Below are positions 8,625 to 16,401 of a DNA stretch of 64,000 nucleotides, piece by piece. A program made the translations under genes and the position numbers. Each line of letters opens with the position of its first letter. Positions within the stretch are counted from its first letter, which is position 1. The DNA comes from Halorubellus salinus (lineage in GTDB: Archaea; Halobacteriota; Halobacteria; Halobacteriales; Natrialbaceae): positions 558,001 through 622,000 of the forward strand of contig NZ_JAJCVI010000001.1 of NCBI RefSeq assembly GCF_020567525.1. The letters run 5' to 3'. Below the pieces are notes generated by a model. That model saw only the letters and a list, made by a program, of their open reading frames with translations. It was not told the DNA's origin and did no database searches.

Positions 8625-9028
8625 GTCGCCGTGGGTGGCTGGTCCTCGGGGCCGCGGTCGTCGTGCTTGCCACGACGACGGGGACGGGCGCGTTCTCCGC
8701 GGTCAACGCGGAGCGAGGGATTCAGGTCGCCGTGGTCGACGACGACAGCGCGTACCTCGGCGTCGCAATCACAGCGAACGCCACGGGGAACAACACGACC
8801 GCCACCATCACGGTCAGAAACCAGTTCTCGGACGGCACCACGCTGACCACCGTCACCGCGACGTCGGACGACGATATCGTCTCGCTGACGCCCGGCACCA
8901 CGACCCTCGCTAGCGGGGAATCCGGAACCGGTACCGTCGAGAACGTCACCTGCGGTGAGACCGTCGTCATCCAGGCACGCGGTGACGGTGTCAACGTCGA
9001 GTTCGAACGCGAGATCACCTGCGAGTAA
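8621..9028 (+). CDS. Second small secreted protein with the DUF1102-like signal motif
   Basis: 135 residues, GTG start overlapping the regulator stop by four bases. MSRRGWLVLG begins a signal/anchor helix; the signal region ends GTGAFSAVNAERG and the next strand carries VDDDSAYLGV. Both features match the protein encoded at 6929-7510 (GTGAFASVEA and DQSAYLGL). The mature domain (about 100 residues) is Thr/Val-rich, predicted all-beta, with one Cys pair (C in NVTCGE and the C near the end) that could form a disulfide. Probably a substrate of the SipW-like peptidase encoded at 5633-6793, as a minor or cap subunit; that is inference. Confidence 0.65.
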   Translation: MSRRGWLVLGAAVVVLATTTGTGAFSAVNAERGIQVAVVDDDSAYLGVAITANATGNNTTATITVRNQFSDGTTLTTVTATSDDDIVSLTPGTTTLASGESGTGTVENVTCGETVVIQARGDGVNVEFEREITCE

Positions 9029-9126
9029 CGCCGACGTCCAACCAGCGGACCGGGCTCGCGAGGCAGGTCTCCCGCACCTACCGTCGGATCCGCCGCCGTC
9101 GCTCCACGGTTCCGTTCGACGAGATC

Positions 9127-9206
9127 CGGTGGAACTGGGATTCGAACCACGGTCGCACGACCCCTCGCTTCGCTCGGCGCTGCGTGCTCCCTGCTTCGAA
9201 TCCAGT
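9127..9206. repeat. tRNA-Ser 3'-end copy forming an imperfect palindrome
   Basis: Positions 9127-9148 match the 3' end of the tRNA-Ser gene (9295-9316) in 21 of 22 bases. About 45 bases on, 9194-9206 repeats the T-loop part in inverted complement (TTCGAATCCAGT), so the element is a hairpin whose arms are T-arm sequence. Between this and the tRNA, two tandem 24-bp copies (9216-9239 and 9240-9263, differing at two bases) are present. Confidence 0.65.
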
Positions 9207-9294
9207 CGTCTTGTCGTCCCTCCTCACCCGCGCCTCGCTGTCCCTCCTCATCCGCCCCTCGCTGTCTTTCGGTGCGTGATGTTCGAAGGAACGA

Positions 9295-9378
9295 CGGTGG
9301 GACTGGGATTCGAACCCAGGAATCCGTGAGGATACCTGCTTTCAAGGCAGGCGCAATAGGCCGCTCTGCCATCCCACC
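9295..9378 (-). tRNA. tRNA-Ser (anticodon UGA)
   Basis: 84 nt on the minus strand. Acceptor GGTGGGA pairs with TCCCACC, discriminator G. Anticodon stem CCTGC/GCAGG encloses CTTGAAA, anticodon TGA. A long variable arm and T-arm GGGTTCGAATCCC complete the class II fold expected of tRNA-Ser. CCA is not encoded. Confidence 0.93.
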
Positions 9379-9766
9379 TCGGTCGGGTATTCTGCGAGAA
9401 CGACCTAAGGCCTGTCGGTCCCGCGTCCGGCGGCGCGTTTCGGGTCGTCGAAGGACCCTCGAGCGTGCGCCGGTGTTGTAGGCTATCGGGAGCGAGAGGA
9501 ACGCCAGGACACCGAGCCTGGTCGTCGCGATGCACGTGGCGTTCGCGGAGTGGTTGGGGCTGTACGGCTCCTGTTGGCAGTCGGAGACCTCCTTCGTGGA
9601 ATGCGGTTCGTCGCCGCGTCCGTCCGACGGTCCGGCACGGGAAGCGTCGGCCGCCGAACGGTCGGGTCCCGGATTGCGCTTCTCGAAGGACGGTCGTCGT
9701 CTCCGGTGAACGGCTTGGTTCGGAGCGTTGTTGTGGTTTTAGGTTTGGAGGACGTACTATCACTCG
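9379..9766. other. 388-bp intergenic region, no gene recognised
   Basis: Lies between the 5' end of tRNA-Ser and the reductase gene. The only signal seen is GTTTTAGG at 9736-9743, a TATA-like box about 25 bases before the ATG at 9767. Open frames crossing it are GC-rich shadows without recognisable domains. Confidence 0.5.
9736..9743 (+). promoter_or_regulatory. TATA-like box, TrxB-like reductase gene
   Basis: GTTTTAGG about 25-30 bases ahead of the ATG at 9767, consistent with a leaderless transcript. Confidence 0.4.
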
Positions 9767-10876
9767 ATGCATACGAGCGAGCGATTCGACTTCGACGTAG
9801 CCGTCGCGGGTGGTGGCCCGGCGGGGCTGACGAGTGCGCTGTACGCGACGCGACTGGGGCTGGACACGGTCGTCGTCAACCGCGGCGGCGGTCGTGCGGC
9901 GATGATGACGGATACGCATAACGTCATCGGCGTGACCGAGGACGTCTCCGGGAACGAGTTCCTCGCGACGGCGCGCGAACAGGTGGAGTCCTACGGCGCG
10001 GACTACCGGCGCGGCTTCGTCGAGGACGTCCGGTCGCTGCCAGACGCCGACGGGTTCGAGGTCGTCACCGACGACGGGACGTTCCTGGCGAAGCGCGTGG
10101 TGTTGGCGACGGGGTTCGCCGACGAGCGACCGGACCCGCCGCTCCCTCGTACTGGGAAGGGCTTGCACTGGTGTCTACACTGCGACGCCTACATGTTCGT
10201 CGACGAACCAGTGTTCGTGATGGGCACCGGCGATTCCGCGGCGTACGTGGCGATGATCATGCTGAACTACACCGACCGCGTCGACCTCCTGACGCGGGGC
10301 GAGACGCCCGAGTGGTCCGACGAGACCGCGGAACTCCTCGACGCACACCCCGTCGACGTGCTCGACGCCGAGCTCGTCGGCAAGGAGACGAACGACGACG
10401 GCTGGTTGGAGGCCTTCGAGTTCGCGGAGCCGGTCCCGACTCGCGACGGCGAGGGCGAAACGACGGTTCGAGCGTACCGCGGCGGGTTCCCGATGCTGGG
10501 GTCGAACTACCACGCCGAACTCGCCGAGTCGCTCGACGTCGCACGGAACGACGACGGGACCGTCGCGGTCGACGAGCACGGCGAGACCAGCGTCGACGGC
10601 GTCTACGCTGTCGGGGACCTCACGCCTGGCCACAACCAGATTCCGGTGGCGATGGGCGAGGGCGCGAACGCCGGTATCGCGCTCCACAAGGACCTCCGGA
10701 CGTATCCGCGGTCACTCGAGGACGTGCGGGCCGACGGCCCGGTCGAGGCCGAGGACGTGCCTGCGCTGTCGGCGTCGCTGTTGGAGACCGCGGTCGCCCA
10801 TCACGGCCACGCCGGTGGTGCGCGTGCGCCGACCGGGGACGCCGACTCCGAGAGCACGACCGCCGCGGACGACTGA
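9767..10876 (+). CDS. Thioredoxin-reductase-like FAD/NAD(P) oxidoreductase
   Basis: 369 residues. FAD-binding dinucleotide fold at the N-terminus (GGGPAGLTSA), redox pair CxxC in HWCLHCDAY about residue 140, NAD(P)-binding GTGDSAAY about 155, and the C-terminal FAD motif YAVGDLTPGHNQIP about 285. Order and spacing match low-molecular-weight thioredoxin reductases. About 50 extra acidic residues follow the core; they show no domain. No thioredoxin gene is adjacent, so the electron acceptor is open; another small disulfide protein is possible. TATA-like box at 9736. Confidence 0.85.
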   Translation: MHTSERFDFDVAVAGGGPAGLTSALYATRLGLDTVVVNRGGGRAAMMTDTHNVIGVTEDVSGNEFLATAREQVESYGADYRRGFVEDVRSLPDADGFEVVTDDGTFLAKRVVLATGFADERPDPPLPRTGKGLHWCLHCDAYMFVDEPVFVMGTGDSAAYVAMIMLNYTDRVDLLTRGETPEWSDETAELLDAHPVDVLDAELVGKETNDDGWLEAFEFAEPVPTRDGEGETTVRAYRGGFPMLGSNYHAELAESLDVARNDDGTVAVDEHGETSVDGVYAVGDLTPGHNQIPVAMGEGANAGIALHKDLRTYPRSLEDVRADGPVEAEDVPALSASLLETAVAHHGHAGGARAPTGDADSESTTAADD

Positions 10877-10937
10877 CTGGAGCGCTCGAGCGTAGCTGGC
10901 GTCGGTCCATCCGGCCGTCGTCTCGGAGCGGTCGTCG

Positions 10938-11699
10938 TCATTCGCGAACGAGTTCGGGGCCGTCGCCGGTCTCGCGGACGGCGAGCGCGAGGTCGTCGAG
11001 GACCGCGGCGGTCCGCTCGGGGACGACGCGGTCGGCGTGCTGGCGGGCGCGTATCTGGGCGACGGTCGCGCGGAGCCCGGGGACGCTGTCGATCCGAGGG
11101 TACGTGGGGGCGAACCCGACGTCGACGCCGGCGTCGACGCCGCGCTGGGCGAGCGTCTCGACGGCGGGCGTGGTGTATGCGTCGTCGAAGTCGACGGGTT
11201 CGCCGAACGCGGCGCCCCAGACGGCGCCGTCGGTGCTCGGGCCGAGGACGACGTCGGACCGGCGGAGCTTCATGCTCGTGGAGTCGACGTCCTTCCGGCC
11301 GAACAGCGGCGCGGTGCCGTCGAGGGCGAGCACCGAGGAGACCTCGGGGTCCTCGCGGAGCAGGTGCGTGACGGTGTTCCCGACGCGTGCGTCGAACGTC
11401 GACCCGACCTGGACCTCGAACCGGACGTCGTCCGCGTCGAAGTCGAGGACGCTGCTGGCGAGCGCGCGTACCTCGGCTTCGGCGGGCGTGTCCGTGACGT
11501 GCTCGTCGGGGAGGGTGTCGTCGCCGCGGTGGTTCACGAGCGTCTCGCCGCCGGAGGCGTCGACGGCGGCGAGCGTGTCCTGGAGACTGGCCTCGTAGAG
11601 GTCGGCGGCCTCGGTCGCGTCGAGGGGGCCGTCGTCGACGAGCGAGTCCAGGACGAGTCCGGGGCGTGGCGGGTCCGCGAGCACGGCGACGAGAGTCAT
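10938..11699 (-). CDS. DUF2064-type nucleotidyltransferase-fold protein
   Basis: 253 residues. The N-terminus VAVLADPPRPGLVLDSL, the acidic motif SSVLALDGTAPLFGRKDVD and the SDVVLGPSTDGAVWGAAF segment match the DUF2064/CofC-like GT-A fold, in which the first motif binds nucleotide and the D-x-D-like motif binds metal. The Lys/Arg of the nucleotide loop is replaced by PPRPG. Start at 11699 is preferred over one ten codons upstream because MTLVAVLADPP begins the first strand directly. Reaction unknown; the head-to-head gene at 11741 encodes a small membrane protein and does not help. Confidence 0.6.
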   Translation of the reverse strand: MTLVAVLADPPRPGLVLDSLVDDGPLDATEAADLYEASLQDTLAAVDASGGETLVNHRGDDTLPDEHVTDTPAEAEVRALASSVLDFDADDVRFEVQVGSTFDARVGNTVTHLLREDPEVSSVLALDGTAPLFGRKDVDSTSMKLRRSDVVLGPSTDGAVWGAAFGEPVDFDDAYTTPAVETLAQRGVDAGVDVGFAPTYPRIDSVPGLRATVAQIRARQHADRVVPERTAAVLDDLALAVRETGDGPELVRE

Positions 11700-11740
11700 A
11701 GCACACGGTCGGGTCGCGCCGTCCTTCAACCCGCCGTTTT

Positions 11741-11974
11741 ATGTCCGCGCTGATGGAACTCCTTGGCGTGAATCGACTTCGACTCCTCGGACTCCTCGGG
11801 TCGCTCCTCGTCGCCCTCGGTGGCGTGGGGTCGCTGGCCGCGTTCGGCCTGCGCGTGGGCGACTTCCGTCCCGTCTCCACGGGCGCCGTCTTCGCGCTCG
11901 TCGCACTGCTCGCCGTCGGCGTCGTCGTCCTCGGAAGCGCCGGCGCGCGAACGCGGAAGACGAGGTACTGGTAG
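11741..11974 (+). CDS. Small two-TM membrane protein
   Basis: 77 residues with two hydrophobic segments (about 13-36 and 46-66), a short loop, and a basic C-terminal tail ending RTRKTRYW on the presumed cytoplasmic side. No family recognised. It is transcribed divergently from the DUF2064 gene with about 40 bases between starts. Confidence 0.55.
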   Translation: MSALMELLGVNRLRLLGLLGSLLVALGGVGSLAAFGLRVGDFRPVSTGAVFALVALLAVGVVVLGSAGARTRKTRYW

Positions 11975-12064
11975 ACGACTCGCGGTCGCCTCCCACTCGC
12001 CCACTTCTTTCGCTTCCGAGACTCCTTCGCTTCCGGGACCCTCTCGCTTCCGGGACCGTCCGGC

Positions 12065-12697
12065 TTAGCGCTCGCGCCGTCCCTTCGTCTGCCGGTAGTC
12101 CGACGCCATGAGTTCCGCGAAGAACTCGACGAACGCTTGCTCGTCGTCGTCGGTCATCGTGTCGGGCGCCTTCATCGGTGCGAGCTCGAAGCCCCGGCCG
12201 CGGACGCTCGTCGCGTGGTGCTCGTCGACGCTGAGTTCACTCGCTGGCGTCGTCGTGTACTCCTCGGCGATCTCCGCGAGTGCGCGCTCGCCGACGGGGA
12301 CGAGTATCTCGGGGTTGATCATGCGGAGCTCGGCGTTCAGGTACGGCTCGCAGTTCCCGACCTCCTCGTCGGTCGGGTCGCGCTCGGGGTGATGACAGCG
12401 CGCGATCGACGTGACGTACGCGTTCGAGAGGTCGGGTTCGGCTTCGGGGCTGGCGCTCGCGCAGAGCATGCAGCGTTCGAGTATCCGTCGGAACCGGTCG
12501 CCGCCGGCGTCGTGGAACGCCGGGATGCCGGACTCGTCGGCGCCCGCGCCCGGAGCGTCGACGACGAACAGGAAGTCCGCGCCGACGTCGCCGTAGCCGT
12601 GCACGACGGTCGTTCGCGTCTCGCAGAGCGCGGGACAGTTCCGGCAGTCGTCGTCCATCCCGAACGGGTTCGAGGTCTCCAGCTGGTTCGCGTCCAC
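12065..12697 (-). CDS. Divergent family-4 uracil-DNA-glycosylase-fold protein
   Basis: 210 residues. Four-cysteine Fe-S pattern of family 4 UDGs is present: CRNCPALC near residue 18 and later Cys about 76-120. The active-site motif is VDAPGAGADESGIPAF instead of the usual GEAPG-x-x-ED-x-x-G-x-PF, and the C-terminal HPS/HPA motif that holds the catalytic His is replaced by ELAPMKAP. Overall fold is supported, but uracil excision is doubtful. It may act on another lesion or bind DNA only. It has no operon partner; the next gene in the same direction is a small acidic protein 74 bases upstream. Confidence 0.7.
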   Translation of the reverse strand: MDANQLETSNPFGMDDDCRNCPALCETRTTVVHGYGDVGADFLFVVDAPGAGADESGIPAFHDAGGDRFRRILERCMLCASASPEAEPDLSNAYVTSIARCHHPERDPTDEEVGNCEPYLNAELRMINPEILVPVGERALAEIAEEYTTTPASELSVDEHHATSVRGRGFELAPMKAPDTMTDDDEQAFVEFFAELMASDYRQTKGRRER

Positions 12698-12770
12698 GCT
12701 CGGTTCGTGGGCGCTCGGGGCGATAAGTCGTGGGGGTTCGAGTCGCGACCTGGACGGCGCTCGCTCGGCG

Positions 12771-13043
12771 TCAGCGCCCGAGCCCGCCGCGTTCCTTGAC
12801 CTCGAGGATGAACTTGACGTTCTGCATGACCTCCTCGGGCGTGGTGTCCTCGTCGGGGTCGTAGATGTCGCTCGTGCGGTAGAGGACGTTCGCGAGCTGC
12901 TCTGACTCGCTGGTGTCGCCGCGGACGTCGTCGGCTATCTCGCGGAGGAGTGCGGCGCGCTCGGGGTCGGCATCGAACGCGTCGTCGCCGCTGTCAGGAG
13001 CGTCGACGTCGGGGTCGCGGCCGGGAGCGTCGTCCTCGGGCAT
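12771..13043 (-). CDS. Small acidic protein next to mrp
   Basis: 90 residues. Asp-rich N-terminal half, then a helical part with LLREIADDVRG, QLANVLYRTSDIYDPDEDTTPEEV and VKFILEVKERGG. No Cys or known motif. It starts three bases after the mrp stop, so the two are probably one transcript. I recall the same type of small protein beside mrp in other haloarchaea; a link to Fe-S carrier function is only a guess. Confidence 0.65.
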   Translation of the reverse strand: MPEDDAPGRDPDVDAPDSGDDAFDADPERAALLREIADDVRGDTSESEQLANVLYRTSDIYDPDEDTTPEEVMQNVKFILEVKERGGLGR

Positions 13044-13046
13044 GGG

Positions 13047-14102
13047 TTACCGGTCGGCGACGGTTCGCGTGGTGTGTTCGCGACGGCGGACGATGCCGGT
13101 GTTGTTCGCGACGTTCCGCGCGATCTCGCGGAACGCCTCGCCGGTCGCGGAGTCGTCGTCGAGGACGATGGGGGCGCCTTCGTCGCCGCCGGTGCGGACC
13201 GCGGGGTCGAGGGGGACGCTCCCGAGGAACGGCATGTCGTGGACGTCCGCGAACTGCTGGCCGCCGCCTTCGCCGAAGATGGCGTGTTCGCCGCCGCAGT
13301 CCGGGCAGACGAAGGTGCCCATGTTCTCGGCGATGCCGAGGACGTTCGTGTCGTGTTTGCCGAACATCTCCAGGCCTTTGCGGGCGTCGTCGAGCGCGAC
13401 GTCCTGCGGGGTGGTGACGATGACGGCGCCCGTGACGGGGACGGTCTGGAGGAGCGTGAGTTGCGTGTCGCCGGTTCCCGGGGGGAGGTCGACGATCATG
13501 TAGTCGAGGTGGCCCCATTCGACGTCCTCCCAGAGTTGCGTGAGGACCTTGTGGACCATGGGGCCGCGCCAGATGACGGGGTCGTCCTCGCCGACGAGGA
13601 ACGCCATCGACATGAGCTTCATCCCGTACTTCTCGGGTGGGACGAGCGTCTCGTCGCGCGTCGCGCCCGGCGGCTCGTCGGCGTCGACCATCCGTGGGAC
13701 GTTCGGGCCGTAGACGTCCGCGTCGAAGAGGCCGACGCGGGCGCCCATCTTCGAGAGGCCGGCGGCGATGTTGACGGCCATCGTGGACTTGCCGACGCCG
13801 CCTTTGCCGGAGGCGACGGCGATGACGTTCTCGACGTTCGCGAGGACGTCGTCGTCCGCTGCGAGGCCGGTGTCGACGTTCGCGGTCAGGTTCACGTCGC
13901 GGTCGACGTTCCCGATGGCGTCGCGGACGGCGTCCGCGATACCGGTCTCGGTGGGCGAGTACGGGGCGCCGAGCGCCAGGTCGACGTGGATGGTGTCGTC
14001 GTCCACCTCGATGCTGTTGACGAGGCCGAGGGTGACGATGTCGTCGCCGAGGTCCGGGTCCGTGACGTCCCGGAGCGCGTCGCGGATGGCGTCTTCGTCC
14101 AT
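13047..14102 (-). CDS. mrp: Mrp/NBP35-family Fe-S carrier ATPase
   Basis: 351 residues. N-terminal MIP18/DUF59 domain (DALRDVTDPDLGDDIV to about residue 80), deviant Walker A GKGGVGKST about 97-105, switch motif DADVYGPNVPR, Walker B VDLPPGTGD, and a CPDCGG pair about residue 275 that can bridge a 4Fe-4S cluster at the dimer interface. Start at 14102 (MDEDAIRDALRD) is the family start; the longer open frame upstream is not protein-like. Acts in the cytoplasm in transfer of Fe-S clusters to target enzymes. Cotranscribed with the 90-residue gene downstream. Confidence 0.92.
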   Translation of the reverse strand: MDEDAIRDALRDVTDPDLGDDIVTLGLVNSIEVDDDTIHVDLALGAPYSPTETGIADAVRDAIGNVDRDVNLTANVDTGLAADDDVLANVENVIAVASGKGGVGKSTMAVNIAAGLSKMGARVGLFDADVYGPNVPRMVDADEPPGATRDETLVPPEKYGMKLMSMAFLVGEDDPVIWRGPMVHKVLTQLWEDVEWGHLDYMIVDLPPGTGDTQLTLLQTVPVTGAVIVTTPQDVALDDARKGLEMFGKHDTNVLGIAENMGTFVCPDCGGEHAIFGEGGGQQFADVHDMPFLGSVPLDPAVRTGGDEGAPIVLDDDSATGEAFREIARNVANNTGIVRRREHTTRTVADR

Positions 14103-14229
14103 GCGCGTTCGTCGGGGCGAAAGAGCGAAAAGGGTTGTGTTACGCGGACTTGCGTCGACGGCGACGGTTCGCGGTCGCGCGACGCGAGCGCCGGGCCGGT
14201 CGACGTCTCCCAGCGACCGGGAACGACGA

Positions 14230-14246
14230 GGCACCGTTATTGTGCC
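14230..14246 (+). promoter_or_regulatory. Inverted repeat upstream of the PPOX-family gene
   Basis: GGCAC-N7-GTGCC (14230-14246), 20 bases ahead of the ATG at 14266, followed by GGTACC (14249-14254, approx.). The symmetrical half-sites with AT-rich spacer CGTTATT look like an operator overlapping the promoter. Confidence 0.35.
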
Positions 14247-14265
14247 ACGGTACCAAATAGCACGT

Positions 14266-14754
14266 ATGTCCGGAAAGCAAGCCACCTCAATGGACGCGCT
14301 CGACATCGCATCGTTCCTCGACGACCACGGCACGGGCGTCCTCGCGCTCGCGAAGGACAGCGACGCGTACGCCATCCCCGTCTCGTACACGTTCGACGAG
14401 GACGACGAAGCGATCTACTTCCGGATGGGGTTCGCGCCTGGGAGCCAGAAACGAAAGTACCTCGACGACACCGACCACCTGTCGTTCGTCGTGTACGCCG
14501 ACACCGACGACGGCTGGAAGAGCGTCGTCGTCGAAGGGACCGCGGAGACCCTCGGGACCGATTCGCTCGACGCCGCCATCGTCGAAGCGATGCAGGGACT
14601 GGACATCCCGTACTATCAGGTCCACGAACGCCCGGCGACCGACGTCCAGTTCCGTATCGTCCGCGTCCAACCCACCCGCATGAGCGGTATCGTCGAAGGG
14701 GAATCGAAGCGCAAGCGGACGCCGGCAGGGAACGTCGAAGACGGCAGCAAGTGA
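14266..14754 (+). CDS. Pyridoxamine 5'-phosphate oxidase-like flavin/heme split-barrel protein
   Basis: 162 residues of the PPOX-like FMN-binding split barrel: TGVLALAKDSDAYAIPVSYTF, IYFRMG and KRKYLDDTDHLSFVV strands in the usual order. The start at 14266 is the first ATG in the coding frame after non-coding upstream sequence. Such haloarchaeal proteins bind FMN, F420 or heme and act as oxidoreductases; substrate unknown. It stands alone between divergent mrp and fumC. An inverted repeat directly upstream may be a binding site for its regulator. Confidence 0.78.
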   Translation: MSGKQATSMDALDIASFLDDHGTGVLALAKDSDAYAIPVSYTFDEDDEAIYFRMGFAPGSQKRKYLDDTDHLSFVVYADTDDGWKSVVVEGTAETLGTDSLDAAIVEAMQGLDIPYYQVHERPATDVQFRIVRVQPTRMSGIVEGESKRKRTPAGNVEDGSK

Positions 14755-14860
14755 CCGGTCGCTCGCCACCACCCACGGGTTGCCGCGACGACGCGCCCGT
14801 CTCGGACCGATGGCTTCCGTCCGCTCGATATCGATAGCCCCTCGCTGCCGCGGACCGATG

Positions 14861-14868
14861 GCTTTTAC
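14861..14868 (+). promoter_or_regulatory. TATA-like box, fumC
   Basis: GCTTTTAC about 25 bases before the ATG at 14893. The 14-bp segment CGGACCGATGGCTT just before it (14851-14864) is also present at 14803-14816. Confidence 0.4.
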
Positions 14869-14892
14869 GCCGGGCGAGTCGACGCTTCGCGT

Positions 14893-16305
14893 ATGGCAGA
14901 CGACGAGGACTACCGGACGGAACGGGACAGTCTCGGCGAGATGCAGGTACCGGCGGACGCGTACTGGGGCGCCCAGACTCAGCGCGCGGTCGAGAACTTC
15001 CCCATCTCCGGCATCTCGTTCGGGCGACGGTTCGTGCGCGCGCTCGGCGTCGTGAAGAAGGCGTCGGCGCAAGCGAACCGCGACCTCGGGCTCCTCGACG
15101 AGGAGACCGCCGATGTCATCGTGGAGGCGGCCGACGAGGTCATCGCGGGCGAGCACGACGACCAGTTCCCCGTGGACGTCTTCCAGACGGGGTCGGGGAC
15201 GTCCTCGAACATGAACGCGAACGAGGTCATCGCGAACCGCGCCGCGGAACTCAAAGGCGCGGAGATCGGTGACCGCGTCGTCCACCCGAACGACCACGTG
15301 AACTACGGCCAGTCGAGTAACGACGTCATCCCGACCGCGATGCACGTCGCGAGCCTCGAAGCCGTCGAGAAGGACCTCATCCCCGCACTCGATACGCTCC
15401 GCGAGTCCCTCGACGAGAAGGCCGACGAGTTCGACGACGTCGTCAAGACCGGGCGCACGCACCTCCAGGACGCGACGCCCATCCGCCTCGGCCAGGAGTT
15501 CGACGGCTATCGCACGCAGGTCGAGAAGGGCCTCGTGCGCGTCGACAACGTCCGCGAGCACCTCGCGGAGCTCGCGCTCGGCGGGACCGCCGTGGGGACG
15601 GGCCTGAACACGCACCCGGACTTCCCGGGGCTCGCCGCGGAGTACATCACGAAGGAGACGGGCGTCCAGTTCCGCGAAGCGGACTCGCACTTCGAGGCGC
15701 AGGCCGCGCACGACGCGATGAGCGAGGCCCACGGCGCGCTCCGGACCGTCGCCGGCTCGCTGAACAAGATCGCGAACGACCTCCGCCTGCTCGCCTCCGG
15801 GCCCCGCAACGGCCTCGGCGAGCTCGAGCAACCCGAGAACCAGCCGGGGTCGTCGATCATGCCCGGGAAGATCAACCCGGTGGTCGCCGAGGCCGTCAAC
15901 CAGGTCCACAAGCAGGTCGTCGGGAACGACGCGGCGGTGTCGGCGGGCGCGGCGGAGGGGCAGATCGACCTGAACCTCTACAAGCCCGTGCTCGCGCACA
16001 ACTTCCTGCAGTCCGCGGAGCTGCTGTCGAACGCGAGCGAGGTGTTCGCGCGCCGGTTCGTCGCGAAACTCGAAGCGAACGAGGAGCATTGCGCGGAGCA
16101 GGTCGAGCAGTCGATGGCGCTCGCGACCGCCCTGAATCCGGCTATCGGGTACGACAAGGCGAGCGAGGTCGCGAAGACCGCGCTGAAGGAGGACAAGACG
16201 GTGAAGGAGGTCGTCCTCGAGAAGGGGTACCTGAGCGAGGACGAGGCCGACGACGTCCTGGACCCGGTCGCGATGACCGAGCGCGTCATCCTCGGCGACG
16301 ACTGA
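14893..16305 (+). CDS. fumC: Class II fumarate hydratase
   Basis: 470 residues, normal family length. Family signatures are complete: VFQTGSGTSSNMNANEV (about 95), HPNDHVNYGQSSND (about 135), TGRTHLQDATP with the catalytic-site His (about 185), and the fumarase/aspartase signature GSSIMPGKINP about 315-325. Hydrates fumarate to malate in the TCA cycle; its absence of Lys/Asn changes typical of aspartase in the substrate loops favours fumarase, though argininosuccinate lyase and aspartase are paralogues. Single-gene unit. Confidence 0.95.
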   Translation: MADDEDYRTERDSLGEMQVPADAYWGAQTQRAVENFPISGISFGRRFVRALGVVKKASAQANRDLGLLDEETADVIVEAADEVIAGEHDDQFPVDVFQTGSGTSSNMNANEVIANRAAELKGAEIGDRVVHPNDHVNYGQSSNDVIPTAMHVASLEAVEKDLIPALDTLRESLDEKADEFDDVVKTGRTHLQDATPIRLGQEFDGYRTQVEKGLVRVDNVREHLAELALGGTAVGTGLNTHPDFPGLAAEYITKETGVQFREADSHFEAQAAHDAMSEAHGALRTVAGSLNKIANDLRLLASGPRNGLGELEQPENQPGSSIMPGKINPVVAEAVNQVHKQVVGNDAAVSAGAAEGQIDLNLYKPVLAHNFLQSAELLSNASEVFARRFVAKLEANEEHCAEQVEQSMALATALNPAIGYDKASEVAKTALKEDKTVKEVVLEKGYLSEDEADDVLDPVAMTERVILGDD

Positions 16306-16332
16306 CCGGCGGGATTCGCGCCCGTAGAAAGC

Positions 16333-16401
16333 TTTATATTTCAGTATCGTCGCGCCGCGGTGGCTCGAACCCGCAAGACGGCGTCGACTTACGATTCGTA
16401 A
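16333..16401 (+). promoter_or_regulatory. TATA-like box and palindrome in the zinc-finger gene leader
   Basis: TTTATATT at 16333-16340 is a strong TATA-like box but lies about 127 bases ahead of the ATG at 16467, implying a leader of about 100 nt. Within it TTACGATTCGTAA (16389-16401) is a perfect palindrome around a single base. Confidence 0.45.

Noticed and set aside
13074-14837. 587-codon plus-strand frame opposite mrp
   Set aside because: Shadow of the strongly GC-biased mrp gene; composition dominated by Val, Arg and Asp with no domain.
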